Assembly (NCBI GenBank): GCA_020717935.1
Contig: DYDK01000067.1
Span: 1 to 8,498, forward strand
Reading direction: 5' to 3'
DNA from: Desulfocapsa sp.
GTDB lineage: Bacteria; Desulfobacterota; Desulfobulbia; Desulfobulbales; Desulfocapsaceae
Length of the DNA stretch: 8,498 bases
Below are positions 1 through 8,101 of the stretch, piece after piece. Within the stretch, counting starts at the first letter, position 1, and each line of letters opens with the position of its first letter. The notes below the pieces were generated by a model. It saw only the letters and a program-made list of their open reading frames with translations, was not told the DNA's origin and did no database searches. Both the position numbers and the translations under genes were made by a program.

Positions 1-9
1 CCACCTCCT
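1..9 (-). promoter_or_regulatory. Shine-Dalgarno site of a minus-strand gene beginning off the left edge (candidate)
   Basis: Read on the minus strand, the first bases of the window are AGGAGGTGG, a full match to the 16S rRNA anti-Shine-Dalgarno sequence. The start codon would fall a few bases beyond the window. The ferredoxin gene at the other end of this window uses nearly the same site (GGAGGTGG, then atc, then ATG), which shows that this form is used in the genome. If real, the next gene after pfkA is also on the minus strand. The plus-direction terminator just to the right suggests a plus-strand neighbour instead, so the call is tentative. Confidence 0.4.
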
Positions 10-67
10 GCGTCCCATAACTCCGGTGTCCAGCGGAAATATGGGTAAAGGACAGAAGCAGGGCAGG

Positions 68-111
68 GGGTATCGGCGATTTCAATGGAAGTTGTTCGAT
101 ACCCTTTTTTT
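68..111 (+). terminator. Hairpin plus T-tract, plus-strand rho-independent terminator
   Basis: The arms gggtatcg (68-75) and cgataccc (97-104) pair perfectly over 8 bp around a 21-nt loop. Seven T residues follow at 105-111, so the orientation is plus. It would end a plus-strand transcript arriving from the left, convergent with pfkA. Plus-strand frames stop at 18-20 and at 46-48, and either could be the tail of such a gene, but too little is present to call one. On the minus strand the hairpin is preceded by A residues and not followed by T residues, so it is a poor terminator for pfkA. Confidence 0.55.
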
Positions 112-119
112 ATCAATTA

Positions 120-1247
120 TCAATCACCCATACAGGTGCCTACGCTACGGGCGGATTCAATCCAGGGGTGATCCAGCGGCACCACCTTGCGTTTTCCCAC
201 TACTTCCTCCAAGGGGACCGGAACAATTTTACGGCCCTGCACCGCAACCATCACTCCAAATTTTCCTTGTTCAATCAGGCGCACACATGCTGTTCCTAGT
301 TTAGTAGAGAGGACGCAGTCGGCGGCGGATGGTGTGCCTCCTCGCTGGACATGGCCAAGGATGGTCAGTCTGGCCTCAAGCCCGGTCGTTTTTTCCAACA
401 TCTGGGCCAGGAGCTGGGTGTGATTGCTTCGTTTGGCCTCAAAGTCTGTCAGCTCATCCATGACTTGTCGCAGATCTTTGCGTTCATCATGGGCCTTGGC
501 TTCTTCTTTGCGGGACTGCAAGGTGCTTAAAATACCATGTTCTTCCAGTGACAAGGCGCCTTCCGAGACGGCCACGATGCTGAAGTTGCGGCCTCGATGC
601 AGTCGTTTGCGAATGGCACTGGCCACCGATTGCAGGTCGTAGGGGATTTCAGGAATGAGTATGACATCGGCGCCACTTGCCAGACCGGCCCCAAGTCCGA
701 GCCAGCCGCTGTTGTGCCCCATGACTTCAACCACAATAATACGATGATGGCTATGGGCAGTGGAGTGCAGGCGGTCAATGGCTTCGGTGGCAATGGACAG
801 GGCCGTATCATAACCAAAAGTGATGTCGGTCATGGCCACATCATTGTCAATGGTCTTGGGCAGGGTAATGATGTTGATTCCCTTCTGAGCCAGGCGGTAG
901 GCGTTTTTCTGGGTCCCACCGCCACCGATACAGACCAGAGCATCCAGATGATGACGATGGTAATTATCGACAATGACATCGGTCATGTCCATCAAGGTAC
1001 CACCCACTGGCATCTTATGCGGTTTGTCACGGCTGGTTCCCAGGATGGTGCCACCTAAGGTCAGCAGGCCCATCATCGATTCACCCTCTAAAGGAACCGT
1101 TCGGTTTTCCATGAGGCCGCGAAAGCCATCACGAAAGCCGATAACTCGCATATTGGTCTGCATAGCACCTTTACCGATGGCCCGAATGGCCGCGTTCAAG
1201 CCCGGACAGTCACCACCGGCGGTGAGAACACCAATGTATTTAGCCAT
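120..1247 (-). CDS. pfkA: 6-phosphofructokinase (group III-like)
   Basis: This enzyme phosphorylates fructose 6-phosphate to fructose 1,6-bisphosphate in glycolysis, in the cytoplasm. The 375 residues carry the family signatures in order: [12 protein letters not shown] (11-22), [12 protein letters not shown] (65-76), the nucleotide loop CIGGGGTQ (106-113), the catalytic PKTIDND (130-136, proton-abstracting Asp134), MGHNSGW (176-182) and [10 protein letters not shown] (298-307). It is about 55 residues longer than E. coli PfkA, mostly from a charged stretch around 235-285. The loop that is GGDG in classical ATP enzymes is GGGG here, so the Asp that helps bind Mg-ATP is absent. Lys131 stands where E. 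coli has Gly124, a feature shared by PPi-dependent enzymes and some ATP enzymes. The phosphoryl donor (ATP or PPi) therefore cannot be read safely from the sequence. The ATG start is supported by AAGGAG 8 nt upstream. It follows secA after 147 nt that contain an inverted repeat. Confidence 0.93.
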   Translation of the reverse strand: MAKYIGVLTAGGDCPGLNAAIRAIGKGAMQTNMRVIGFRDGFRGLMENRTVPLEGESMMGLLTLGGTILGTSRDKPHKMPVGGTLMDMTDVIVDNYHRHHLDALVCIGGGGTQKNAYRLAQKGINIITLPKTIDNDVAMTDITFGYDTALSIATEAIDRLHSTAHSHHRIIVVEVMGHNSGWLGLGAGLASGADVILIPEIPYDLQSVASAIRKRLHRGRNFSIVAVSEGALSLEEHGILSTLQSRKEEAKAHDERKDLRQVMDELTDFEAKRSNHTQLLAQMLEKTTGLEARLTILGHVQRGGTPSAADCVLSTKLGTACVRLIEQGKFGVMVAVQGRKIVPVPLEEVVGKRKVVPLDHPWIESARSVGTCMGD

Positions 1248-1297
1248 GTATGTTGCTCCTTGGATAAAATAAAATGATTTCCATTGTTGTCAATTAG

Positions 1298-1344
1298 GGG
1301 CCGTTAAGAAATAACACATTGTTTTATCCATTTCTTTACGGCCC
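1298..1344 (-). repeat. Inverted repeat between secA and pfkA (possible attenuator or weak terminator)
   Basis: Two 15-base arms (1298-1312 and 1330-1344) pair at 14 of 15 positions around a 17-base loop. Each arm has a GGGCC/GGCCC base and an A/T-rich top. In the direction secA to pfkA the hairpin is followed by CTAATTG, which is not a U-tract, and in the opposite direction only three T residues follow. It is therefore not a clean intrinsic terminator. It could limit read-through from secA, stabilise the secA mRNA 3' end, or bind a protein. Confidence 0.6.
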
Positions 1345-1394
1345 TTTATGCCGTTCATGAACCTAAAACGAACTGGTTATTTTTGAACGACGGC

Positions 1395-3956
1395 TTAGCG
1401 GGGTACCCCGCAACATTTCTTGAACTTTTTACCCGAACCGCAGGGACAGTCAGCATTGCGGCCGATCTTATCAGCTTCTCGCTGTACTGGTTTTTTTTGC
1501 GGTGGAGTCTCGGGTTCTTGCACACCGGCAGCCCCCATATTGAGTTGTATCTCTTGGGCCTGTTGCTGACGATATTCTTCTTCGCGTCTTGCTACTTCGT
1601 CTTCCTGCACTACCTGTACTCGCATCAGGGTAGAGACGGTTTCTTCCTTGACGGTTTCAATCATGCGAAGAAAAAGATTATAGCCCTCTTTCTTGTATTC
1701 AATCAAGGGGTTCTTTTGACCATAACCCCGTAGTCCGATTCCCTGTTTTAGATGATCCATGGCCAGCAGATGTTCTTTCCAGAGAGTGTCAACTGTCTGT
1801 AAGAGCACCACCCGTTCCAGATGGCGTTGCACCGGGATGCTGTTGTGCTGCTCCTGGGCAGTGTAGGCAGTCGCAACCAATTCATGCAGTTTTTTGCGGA
1901 ATCCTTCCCTGTCCATGCCGGTTTTATCCTGCTGGGTCCAGTCGGGTTGGATATTAAAGGTGGTCAGTATCCGTTTGTCAAAATCCTGCCAATCCCAATC
2001 TTCGGAGGCGGTGCGTTCCTGGGCAAATTCCTCAACCACGCTATCGGCAAGATCAACGGTCATATTCTTCACCACTGCTATCAGATTTTCACCGGCCAGA
2101 ACCTCTCGTCGTTGGCGATAAATCACCTCTCGTTGCATGTTCATGACATCGTCATATTCAAGGAGGTGCTTGCGGATATCAAAGTTGTGGCCTTCAACTT
2201 TGCGCTGGGCGTTCTCGATTGCTTTAGAGATCATGTTGTGTTCAATGGGCTCATCTTCTTCCATGCCCAGTTTGTCCATGATCCCCGCAATGCGTCCAGA
2301 ACCAAAAATGCGAAGCAGATCGTCCTCTAAAGAGAGATAAAAACGGGAAGATCCAGGATCGCCCTGTCGTCCCGAGCGGCCCCGCAACTGGTTGTCTATG
2401 CGGCGCGATTCGTGGCGCGAAGTGCCCAGGATATGAAGGCCTCCAACTTCCCGTACCCCGGCCCCCAGCTTGATATCAGTCCCCCTGCCTGCCATGTTGG
2501 TGGCAATGGTGACTTTGCCCAATTGACCAGCACCGGCGATGATTTCAGCTTCTCGATCGTGCTGTTTGGCATTGAGGACATCGTGGGGTACCTTGGTTTT
2601 CTGGAGCATGGCAGATATCTTTTCGGAGACATCAATGGAAATAGTGCCTACCAGGACTGGCTGGCCTTTTTCATGCAGATTTTTGATCTCTTCCACGACC
2701 GCTCGATATTTTGCTGCCTCATTTTTATAGATCACATCGGAAAAATCTTTGCGGATCATGGGCTGGTGGGTGGGCATGATGATGACGCTGAGATCATAAA
2801 TCTTCTTGAATTCAGGCGCCTCGGTGTCGGCGGTGCCGGTCATGCCCGAGAGCTTATCGTACATGCGGAAATAGTTCTGAAAGGTGATGGAAGCGAGCGT
2901 CTGATTTTCTTTCTGGATGGCGACATGTTCTTTGGCCTCAAGGGCCTGATGCAGGCCTTCGCTGTACCGCCTGCCCTCCATGGTGCGACCGGTAAACTCG
3001 TCAACGATAATTACCTCGCCATTTTTGACGATATAATCGACATCCTTTTGAAAAAGGGTGTGAGCCTTGAGGGCCTGGGTCAGATGATGTAACTGCTCGA
3101 TGCTTGAAGGGTCATAGAGATTTTCAATCTCCAAAAGCTGTTCGCCCAAGGCCACACCCTCTTCGGTCAAGGCCGCCTGTCGCGCCTTTTCATCAACGGT
3201 ATAGTGCTCACCTTCATGAAAATGGGACATGATTGTGTCAACATTGACATACAATTCGGTAGAAATCTCGGCTGGGCCGGAGATAATGAGCGGGGTTCTG
3301 GCCTCATCAATGAGGATGGAATCGACTTCATCAACAATGGCAAAGTTAAATCCGCGTTGACAGAAGTCGCTGAGTTCAAATTTCATATTATCGCGCAGGT
3401 AATCAAAGCCAAACTCATTGTTGGTGCCGTAGGTGATGTCAGCGCCATAGGCGGCACGGCGGGCGTTATCGTCCATGCCGTGGACGATTTTACCAACGCT
3501 GATGCCTAAAAATTGGAAGACCTTGCCCATCCATTCGGCATCGCGGGCGGCCAGATAATCGTTGACGGTGACGACATGTACGCCTTTGCCGGTCAGTCCA
3601 TTGAGATACGCGGGCAGGGTGGAGGTCAGGGTTTTTCCTTCGCCGGTCTTCATCTCGGCGATTTTTCCCTGGTGGAGAATGACCCCACCAATGAGCTGGA
3701 CATCGTAATGCCGTTCCCCGAGGACGCGTTTGGCCGCTTCGCGCATGACCGCAAAAGATTCGGGGAGCAGGGCATCAACGGGTTCGCCCTGGGCCAGTCG
3801 TTCTTTGAAGGCAATGGTATGGGCGGCCAACTGGGCATCGTCGATGGTTAAGAGCGGAGCCTCCAGTTCATTGATTCTGGTTACGAAAGGAGCGATCTGT
3901 TTGAGGGCCCGATCATTGGTGCTGCCGAAGACTTTTGTTAAGAGTTTTCCAATCAT
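1395..3956 (-). CDS. secA: Protein translocase subunit SecA
   Basis: SecA is the ATPase motor that pushes unfolded preproteins through the SecYEG channel, working at the inner membrane and in the cytosol. The 853 residues cover the full family length. Visible motifs include Walker [10 protein letters not shown] (102-110, Lys108 as in E. coli), [14 protein letters not shown] (131-144), Walker [16 protein letters not shown] (207-221), a second helicase half with [10 protein letters not shown] and [15 protein letters not shown], and the helical finger and scaffold region with [15 protein letters not shown] Gln/Pro-rich linker leads to the C-terminal zinc-binding tail [13 protein letters not shown] (837-849), the C-x-C-x8-C-C form that binds zinc and usually mediates SecB or membrane contact. 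Nothing is missing. The ATG start matches the family N-terminus ([12 protein letters not shown]). The upstream purine run AAGAAGAAAAAAAT is a weak ribosome site. The gene lies 19 nt after the GNAT gene and is probably co-transcribed with it. Confidence 0.98.
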   Translation of the reverse strand: MIGKLLTKVFGSTNDRALKQIAPFVTRINELEAPLLTIDDAQLAAHTIAFKERLAQGEPVDALLPESFAVMREAAKRVLGERHYDVQLIGGVILHQGKIAEMKTGEGKTLTSTLPAYLNGLTGKGVHVVTVNDYLAARDAEWMGKVFQFLGISVGKIVHGMDDNARRAAYGADITYGTNNEFGFDYLRDNMKFELSDFCQRGFNFAIVDEVDSILIDEARTPLIISGPAEISTELYVNVDTIMSHFHEGEHYTVDEKARQAALTEEGVALGEQLLEIENLYDPSSIEQLHHLTQALKAHTLFQKDVDYIVKNGEVIIVDEFTGRTMEGRRYSEGLHQALEAKEHVAIQKENQTLASITFQNYFRMYDKLSGMTGTADTEAPEFKKIYDLSVIIMPTHQPMIRKDFSDVIYKNEAAKYRAVVEEIKNLHEKGQPVLVGTISIDVSEKISAMLQKTKVPHDVLNAKQHDREAEIIAGAGQLGKVTIATNMAGRGTDIKLGAGVREVGGLHILGTSRHESRRIDNQLRGRSGRQGDPGSSRFYLSLEDDLLRIFGSGRIAGIMDKLGMEEDEPIEHNMISKAIENAQRKVEGHNFDIRKHLLEYDDVMNMQREVIYRQRREVLAGENLIAVVKNMTVDLADSVVEEFAQERTASEDWDWQDFDKRILTTFNIQPDWTQQDKTGMDREGFRKKLHELVATAYTAQEQHNSIPVQRHLERVVLLQTVDTLWKEHLLAMDHLKQGIGLRGYGQKNPLIEYKKEGYNLFLRMIETVKEETVSTLMRVQVVQEDEVARREEEYRQQQAQEIQLNMGAAGVQEPETPPQKKPVQREADKIGRNADCPCGSGKKFKKCCGVPR

Positions 3957-3975
3957 ATTTTTTTCTTCTTGTTGA

Positions 3976-4446
3976 TTATCTGTGATTCTTCTTGTTCATG
4001 GTGAAGATAAGGGCCTCTTCATCACAGTCAGGGAATTTGGGGCAATGGAGGCAGTCGCTCCAGATTTTATGGGGGAGATCGTGCTTATCGATATCGACAA
4101 AGCCCTGTTTCCGAAAGAAACCGGCTTGATAGGTCAGGGTGAATATTTTATCAATTTCCAGCCTCCTGGCCTCGTCAAGGCAGGCTTGGATGAGCGCGGC
4201 GCCAATGCCTTGTCGTTGGGTCGTTTCCAAGACCGCCAGCGATCTGATTTCAGCCAGATTTTCCCAGCTTATTTGCAGAGCGGCAACACCGCAAACGTGT
4301 CCCGTCTCATCGGTAAACACCATGAAATCTCGTAAATGATCGTAGAGAGAACTGATCGAGCGACCAAGGAGCAAACCCTTGGCGGCATAATTATTGAGCA
4401 GAGAATGAATGGTTTTGACATCATCCATACGGGCGTTTCGGATCAT
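3976..4446 (-). CDS. GNAT acetyltransferase, short N-acetylglutamate synthase type
   Basis: This is a 156-residue single-domain GNAT protein. It shows the acetyl-CoA pyrophosphate loop [10 protein letters not shown] (76-85), preceded by the AEIRSLAV strand (65-72), and motif [15 protein letters not shown] (103-116). The conserved pattern LYDHLRDF near the N-terminus and a CxxC-x5-C trio (Cys132, Cys135, Cys141 in [13 protein letters not shown]) resemble the short-form N-acetylglutamate synthases of bacteria, related to mycobacterial ArgA (Rv2747). These make N-acetylglutamate from glutamate and acetyl-CoA, the first step of arginine synthesis. No amino-acid-kinase domain is present, as expected for the short form. 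Substrate is inferred from the family and from the neighbouring argS. The ATG overlaps the stop of the upstream gene by 4 nt (ATGA), so translation is probably coupled. secA starts 19 nt downstream. Another amino-acid acetyltransferase role is possible. Confidence 0.8.
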   Translation of the reverse strand: MIRNARMDDVKTIHSLLNNYAAKGLLLGRSISSLYDHLRDFMVFTDETGHVCGVAALQISWENLAEIRSLAVLETTQRQGIGAALIQACLDEARRLEIDKIFTLTYQAGFFRKQGFVDIDKHDLPHKIWSDCLHCPKFPDCDEEALIFTMNKKNHR

Positions 4447-4688
4447 GGCTTGGTGTGCTCCGGTGCAGGGGGCTGTTTTTTTAGAATTGCGGTGGTGACA
4501 AGCTCGGTTTTTTTCGGTTTCGCTGGCCGCAACAACGATTCACCGGTCCAGACACCAATGAGAAACAGCCATAAAAAGATGCAGAAGCAAACGACACCAA
4601 TGCCAGCAATGGCATTGATAGTCAGTTCAAATTTAATTTTTTTCTTCTGTTTTCGTGGAGTTCCGGCCATTTTTCCGTATTTCGTCAC
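4443..4688 (-). CDS. Small single-pass membrane protein, unknown function
   Basis: This is an 81-residue protein with a basic cytoplasmic N-terminus (PRKQKKKIKFE, 11-21), one strong membrane span (about 23-48, containing GVVCFCIFLWLFLIGVW) and a short Pro/Lys-rich tail (49-81), probably periplasmic. The N-terminus and span resemble the anchor of SPOR-domain proteins that I associate with argS in Desulfobacterota, but no SPOR domain follows. That link comes from memory and is an inference. The start used is GTG, overlapping the argS stop by 4 nt (GTGA). An in-frame ATG at 4668-4670 (residue 7) is a good alternative and would give MAGTPRKQ. The stop overlaps the start of the GNAT gene by 4 nt. 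These tight overlaps on both sides support a real coding gene. Confidence 0.72.
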   Translation of the reverse strand: MTKYGKMAGTPRKQKKKIKFELTINAIAGIGVVCFCIFLWLFLIGVWTGESLLRPAKPKKTELVTTAILKKQPPAPEHTKP

Positions 4689-6343
4689 ATCTCTTGCGGG
4701 GCCGTTAATCCGACAATGTGCAGACCATTGTGAAAGACAATTTGCAAGGCCTCTATCAGGCAGAGTCGAGACTGGCTCAGGGCAATATTTTCAGTAATAA
4801 CCTTGTGCTTGTTATAGTAGCTATGAAACTGACCTGCAAGTTCCATCAGGAAAAAGATGACCCGATGGGGAGCCAGACCCAGGGCCGCTTCTTCAATCAT
4901 GGCAGGGAAACTGTTCATGCTCTTGAGAAGTTGCAGCTCTTCCGGGGCCACGAGCAGGGTTGTGTCAATTTCGATAATGGGTCGCTTTTGCACCCCTTTG
5001 TCTTCGGCCTGACGGAGAATCGAGCAGATGCGGGCGTGGGCATACTGGACATAATAGACCGGATTCTCTTGACTTTCCTTGGTGGCCAGATCCAAGTCAA
5101 ACTCAAGCTGGCTGTCGGCCTTGCGCATCATGAAAAAGAAACGGGCCACATCAACTCCCACCTCATCGAGAAGCTCATCGACGGTGATAAAGGTTGCCTT
5201 GCGGGTGGACATCTTCACTTGTTTCCCATCACGAAGCAGGGTGACAAATTGATGGAGAACCACGGTCACCTTGGAATCATCATAGCCCAAGGCTCGCACA
5301 CCAGCCAAGACATCCGGAACCGTGGCGATGTGGTCAGAGCCAAAGACATTGATCAGCCAGTCGAAGTTGCGGCGGAATTTTTCGCGATGATAAGCGATGT
5401 CTGGAAGGCGATAGGTAGGTTCTCCCGTACTCTTGATGATAACCCGGTCCTGTTCCTGACCAAATGCAGTGGTCTTGAACCAGGTGGCCCCCTCTTTTTC
5501 ATACACCAGATCTTTGGATCGCAGGTCAGCAACCACAGCATCGACCAATCCCTTTTCGTAAAGGGTGTGTTCGTTGTAATAATTGTCAAAGATGATACCC
5601 ATGCGTCCAAGGGTTCCGGAAATGTTTTTGAAAATCAACTCCTTGGCCTTGACAGTAAAGGGAGCGACATCGGCATGATCTTTAAGAGCATCGCCGTGTT
5701 CGGTAATCATTTCTCTGGCAACATCCTGAATATAATCACCTTGATAGCCATCTTCTGGGAATTGAGAAGGCAAACCAAGGAGTTCCAGATACCTGGCGCG
5801 AGTGGATTCCCCCAGCACCCGCATCTGTCGGCCGGCATCATTGAAATAGTATTCACGAAAAACATCGTGTCCGGTGGCTGTCAGCAGACGGGCAATGGCA
5901 TCACCAAGGATGGCCTGGCGACCATGACCAACGCTGAGAGGGCCGGTGGGGTTGGCACTGACGAATTCGACCATGACCTTGCGGTTGGTGCCGACAGAGG
6001 AAAGGCCGAACTTGCCCCGCTGTTCAAATACTGAAAAAAGGGCATGTTGCCAAACCATTGGTTTGAGAAAAATATTCACAAAACCGGGGCCAGCAATCTC
6101 CAGATGCTCAATATATTCAGTCTCTTTCTCAAGCAGGCTTACCAGTTGGGTGGCAATTTGGCGTGGATTTCCTTTGTGTATTCCCGCCAAAACAAGGGCC
6201 ATGTTGGTAGAAAAATCTCCCTGTCCCTCCCGTTTAGGGACTTCTATCGTATATTTACCAGCCACCGCTTCTGACCAGATTCCTTCGCTGATGCCCTGCT
6301 CAACGCAGGCATCAATGATATTTTTTACTCGTTGCCGTATCAT
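4685..6343 (-). CDS. argS: Arginyl-tRNA synthetase
   Basis: This class I synthetase charges tRNA-Arg with arginine in the cytoplasm. The 552 residues hold the N-terminal Add-1 tRNA-contact domain, the catalytic core and the all-helical anticodon-binding domain ending in the typical LxxLxxxxGLxIVGLTAPxxM. The core shows EFVSANPTGPL (126-136), followed by SVGH (137-140) where the class I HIGH motif is expected. FGSDHIATVPDVLAGVRALG (334-353) and KMSTRKATF (377-385) in the KMSK loop position follow. The first His of HIGH is replaced by Ser137 and the KMSK lysine by Thr380. A relaxed KMSK is normal in ArgRS, while the Ser is less usual. The ATG start matches the family N-terminus, but I see no good Shine-Dalgarno site. 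It lies 44 nt after alr and overlaps the next gene by 4 nt. Confidence 0.97.
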   Translation of the reverse strand: MIRQRVKNIIDACVEQGISEGIWSEAVAGKYTIEVPKREGQGDFSTNMALVLAGIHKGNPRQIATQLVSLLEKETEYIEHLEIAGPGFVNIFLKPMVWQHALFSVFEQRGKFGLSSVGTNRKVMVEFVSANPTGPLSVGHGRQAILGDAIARLLTATGHDVFREYYFNDAGRQMRVLGESTRARYLELLGLPSQFPEDGYQGDYIQDVAREMITEHGDALKDHADVAPFTVKAKELIFKNISGTLGRMGIIFDNYYNEHTLYEKGLVDAVVADLRSKDLVYEKEGATWFKTTAFGQEQDRVIIKSTGEPTYRLPDIAYHREKFRRNFDWLINVFGSDHIATVPDVLAGVRALGYDDSKVTVVLHQFVTLLRDGKQVKMSTRKATFITVDELLDEVGVDVARFFFMMRKADSQLEFDLDLATKESQENPVYYVQYAHARICSILRQAEDKGVQKRPIIEIDTTLLVAPEELQLLKSMNSFPAMIEEAALGLAPHRVIFFLMELAGQFHSYYNKHKVITENIALSQSRLCLIEALQIVFHNGLHIVGLTAPQEM

Positions 6344-6387
6344 GTTATATTCAACTTATAGTTGCCTCGTATCGAAGTTGTCAGATC

Positions 6388-7563
6388 TCAACTACTATAC
6401 GACCGTTTGTTATTATTGCCAAAGAGGCAAAGAACTTCGTAAGAGATGGTTCCCATCCAGCCAGCTATCTCATCAGCAGTGATGGTCTCGGTATCCTGTG
6501 TTCCCAGGATCACAACCTGGTCTCCTGATTGTACGCTATCAATGTCTGAAATGTCGGCCATGCACAGGTTCATGCAGACCCGTCCAATAATTGGAGCTCG
6601 TTGTCCTTTAATAAGCACTTGTGCCTTATTGGATAAGGAACGCAGAAAGCCATTGGCATAACCAACAGGTAAAACTGCGATCCTGGTCTCTTTGTTGGTG
6701 ATAAAAGAATGACCATAACTGATACCAGTGCCAGCAGGCACTGATTTAACCTGCACAACCCGGGTAGTAAAAGACATGACGGGTGTCAGGGGTTCCGTGA
6801 GGGATGTGTCTGCTGCATGAGTGTGTTGTGCCCCATCAGGATAATAGCCATAGAGGGATATGCCAAGGCGAACCATATCGCAACAGGTTAAAGGGAAATA
6901 GAGAGATGCTCCTGAGTTGGCAATATGGGAAACAATAGGATTTCGTTGACCATGCTGGCGGCATATTTCTTGGTAAAGTTGAAATGATTCCAGGGTGTGG
7001 TGCGAGGTCACAACATCGGCTAAAGGAAAATGGCTCATTATACCAGCCAGCGACAAGCCTGGGAAAGATTCTATTTTTTTTATAAATTCAGATGCTTGTG
7101 TCGGTATAATCCCTAATCTGCCCATGCCGCAATCAATTTTTATATGAACGGCAAGAATCTGGTCGTTTCTCTTTGCAGCGTTCGAGAGCAGTTTTAAGCT
7201 TTGATCATCAAAGACAACTGGCGTGAGATCATAATCAAAAAAAAATTGTTCCTGCGATGCTTGAAATCCCAGGATTACAAAAATTTGCCCCTTGACGCCG
7301 GCTACTCGTAAGGCGACCCCTTCCTCAATTTCGGCGACCCCAAAGCAATCACAGCCAGCATCTGCAACGATTCGAGCCGTCTCTACCATTCCATGGCCAT
7401 AGGCATCGGCCTTGACCATGGCCATGATCTGAACATGGCGAGCAATGGCTTGCCGCAATACAATAAAATTCTTTCGGAGAGCCGTGGTGCTAATGGCGAC
7501 TTGATTGAATGTTGTGGCAGAAAAAAAAGAAAGGGAATTTGGTGTGGGCGCCGTTTCATTCAT
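6388..7563 (-). CDS. alr: Alanine racemase
   Basis: This PLP enzyme interconverts L- and D-alanine and supplies D-Ala for peptidoglycan. The 391 residues are slightly longer than usual (about 360-380) because of an N-terminal extension of roughly 20 residues. The PLP-binding lysine sits in MVKADAYGHG (Lys51), and the second catalytic base is Tyr283 in GISYGHSF. Other family motifs are IKIDCGMGRLG (141-151), RLGISLYG (232-239), LPVGYANG (298-305), GRVCMN (327-332) and TISYEVLC (372-379). The usual GYADG and CMD patterns appear as GYANG and CMN, two Asp-to-Asn changes near the active-site entry. The ATG chosen is 3 nt after the stop of the membrane protein gene. The upstream AAAAGG is a modest ribosome site. 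argS starts 44 nt downstream in the same direction. Confidence 0.96.
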   Translation of the reverse strand: MNETAPTPNSLSFFSATTFNQVAISTTALRKNFIVLRQAIARHVQIMAMVKADAYGHGMVETARIVADAGCDCFGVAEIEEGVALRVAGVKGQIFVILGFQASQEQFFFDYDLTPVVFDDQSLKLLSNAAKRNDQILAVHIKIDCGMGRLGIIPTQASEFIKKIESFPGLSLAGIMSHFPLADVVTSHHTLESFQLYQEICRQHGQRNPIVSHIANSGASLYFPLTCCDMVRLGISLYGYYPDGAQHTHAADTSLTEPLTPVMSFTTRVVQVKSVPAGTGISYGHSFITNKETRIAVLPVGYANGFLRSLSNKAQVLIKGQRAPIIGRVCMNLCMADISDIDSVQSGDQVVILGTQDTETITADEIAGWMGTISYEVLCLFGNNNKRSYSS

Positions 7564-7566
7564 TGT

Positions 7567-8007
7567 TTAGAAGCCTTTTGTAACAAGTTGCCACGCTCTC
7601 CAGGCGTGGCGGCTCGAAAAACAAAGGGCCCAGCCAATCGCCATATAGGCTCCACCCAATAATTCTTGAGGTATGCTGGAATGACGCACTATTATTCCGG
7701 TTCCCATCATAAGTATAATCAGTAGCCAGGTCTTGAGTGAATAAACCGCTCCTAAGCAAGTGCCATCTGTAAACTTCAGGATGCGTTGTATTCCGTTGTT
7801 AGCTGTTTTATCAAGGATAAACAGTGATTTAATCGTTCCGATCATAAGGGCTGGAATAACTATCCACAACTTGCCAGTGGCAATAGTCCATGAAAGACCG
7901 CGAATGAAAAGAGTGATTCCGATACAACTCCATAGCAATGCCGCCAGCAAAAGATGAATCCGTTGGGGTACCCCCGGCTTAAATCGGATTACAAAGCGCT
8001 TGAACAT
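7567..8007 (-). CDS. Four-span membrane protein, unknown function
   Basis: I do not recognise a named family. The 146 residues contain four likely membrane helices at about 18-36, 43-58, 92-107 and 116-131, joined by short, partly basic loops, with both termini probably cytoplasmic (basic MFKRFVIRFK start, RHAWRAWQLVTKGF end). A conserved-looking stretch GTCLGAVYSLKTW (82-94) precedes the third helix. No catalytic motif or signal peptide is seen. The ORF ends 3 nt before alr, so the two are almost certainly co-transcribed. A link to cell-wall work is possible but rests only on position. The ATG start has only weak ribosome-site support (CAAAGA directly before it). The gene begins 29 nt past the T-tract of the ferredoxin terminator. 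Confidence 0.78.
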   Translation of the reverse strand: MFKRFVIRFKPGVPQRIHLLLAALLWSCIGITLFIRGLSWTIATGKLWIVIPALMIGTIKSLFILDKTANNGIQRILKFTDGTCLGAVYSLKTWLLIILMMGTGIIVRHSSIPQELLGGAYMAIGWALCFSSRHAWRAWQLVTKGF

Positions 8008-8036
8008 TCTTTGTTTTTCATTCTGAAAAGGGGGCT

Positions 8037-8080
8037 AAAATAGGACAAGCCCATTCCCCTGACAGGGGAATGGGCTTGTC
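8037..8080 (-). terminator. Very strong hairpin terminator after the ferredoxin gene
   Basis: A perfect 17-bp inverted repeat (8044-8060 and 8064-8080) closes a 3-base loop. On the minus strand it is followed by CTATTTTAG, giving a short U-tract at 8037-8042. It starts about 21 nt after the ferredoxin stop codon. The stem is unusually long and perfect for a plain terminator and may also protect the ferredoxin mRNA 3' end. Confidence 0.85.
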
Positions 8081-8101
8081 ACCAACGGATACTGGCAGGA
8101 A

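Noticed and set aside
26..304. Plus-strand open frame of 92 codons
   Set aside because: It runs through the terminator hairpin and into the antisense of pfkA, starts at GTG without a ribosome site and has no recognisable protein character.
1264..1293. TTGACA (1288-1293) and ATAAAA/TTTTAT (1264-1269) as a sigma70 promoter for pfkA
   Set aside because: With an 18-nt spacer the start would fall at about 1257, inside the ribosome site AAGGAG (1257-1262), so the transcript would lose it. Other -10 choices give spacers that are too short.
2412..3092. Plus-strand open frame of 226 codons opposite secA
   Set aside because: It is fully antisense to conserved helicase motifs of secA and shows no independent coding evidence.
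4718..6034. Long plus-strand open frame of 438 codons opposite argS
   Set aside because: It is an antisense shadow of a clear argS gene. It has no ribosome site or family motif, and codon bias of the opposite strand explains its openness.
6344..6387. Possible terminator or attenuator between alr and argS
   Set aside because: Short complementary pieces such as GTTG/CAAC exist, but no stem over 5 bp with a U-tract is present in the 44-nt gap.
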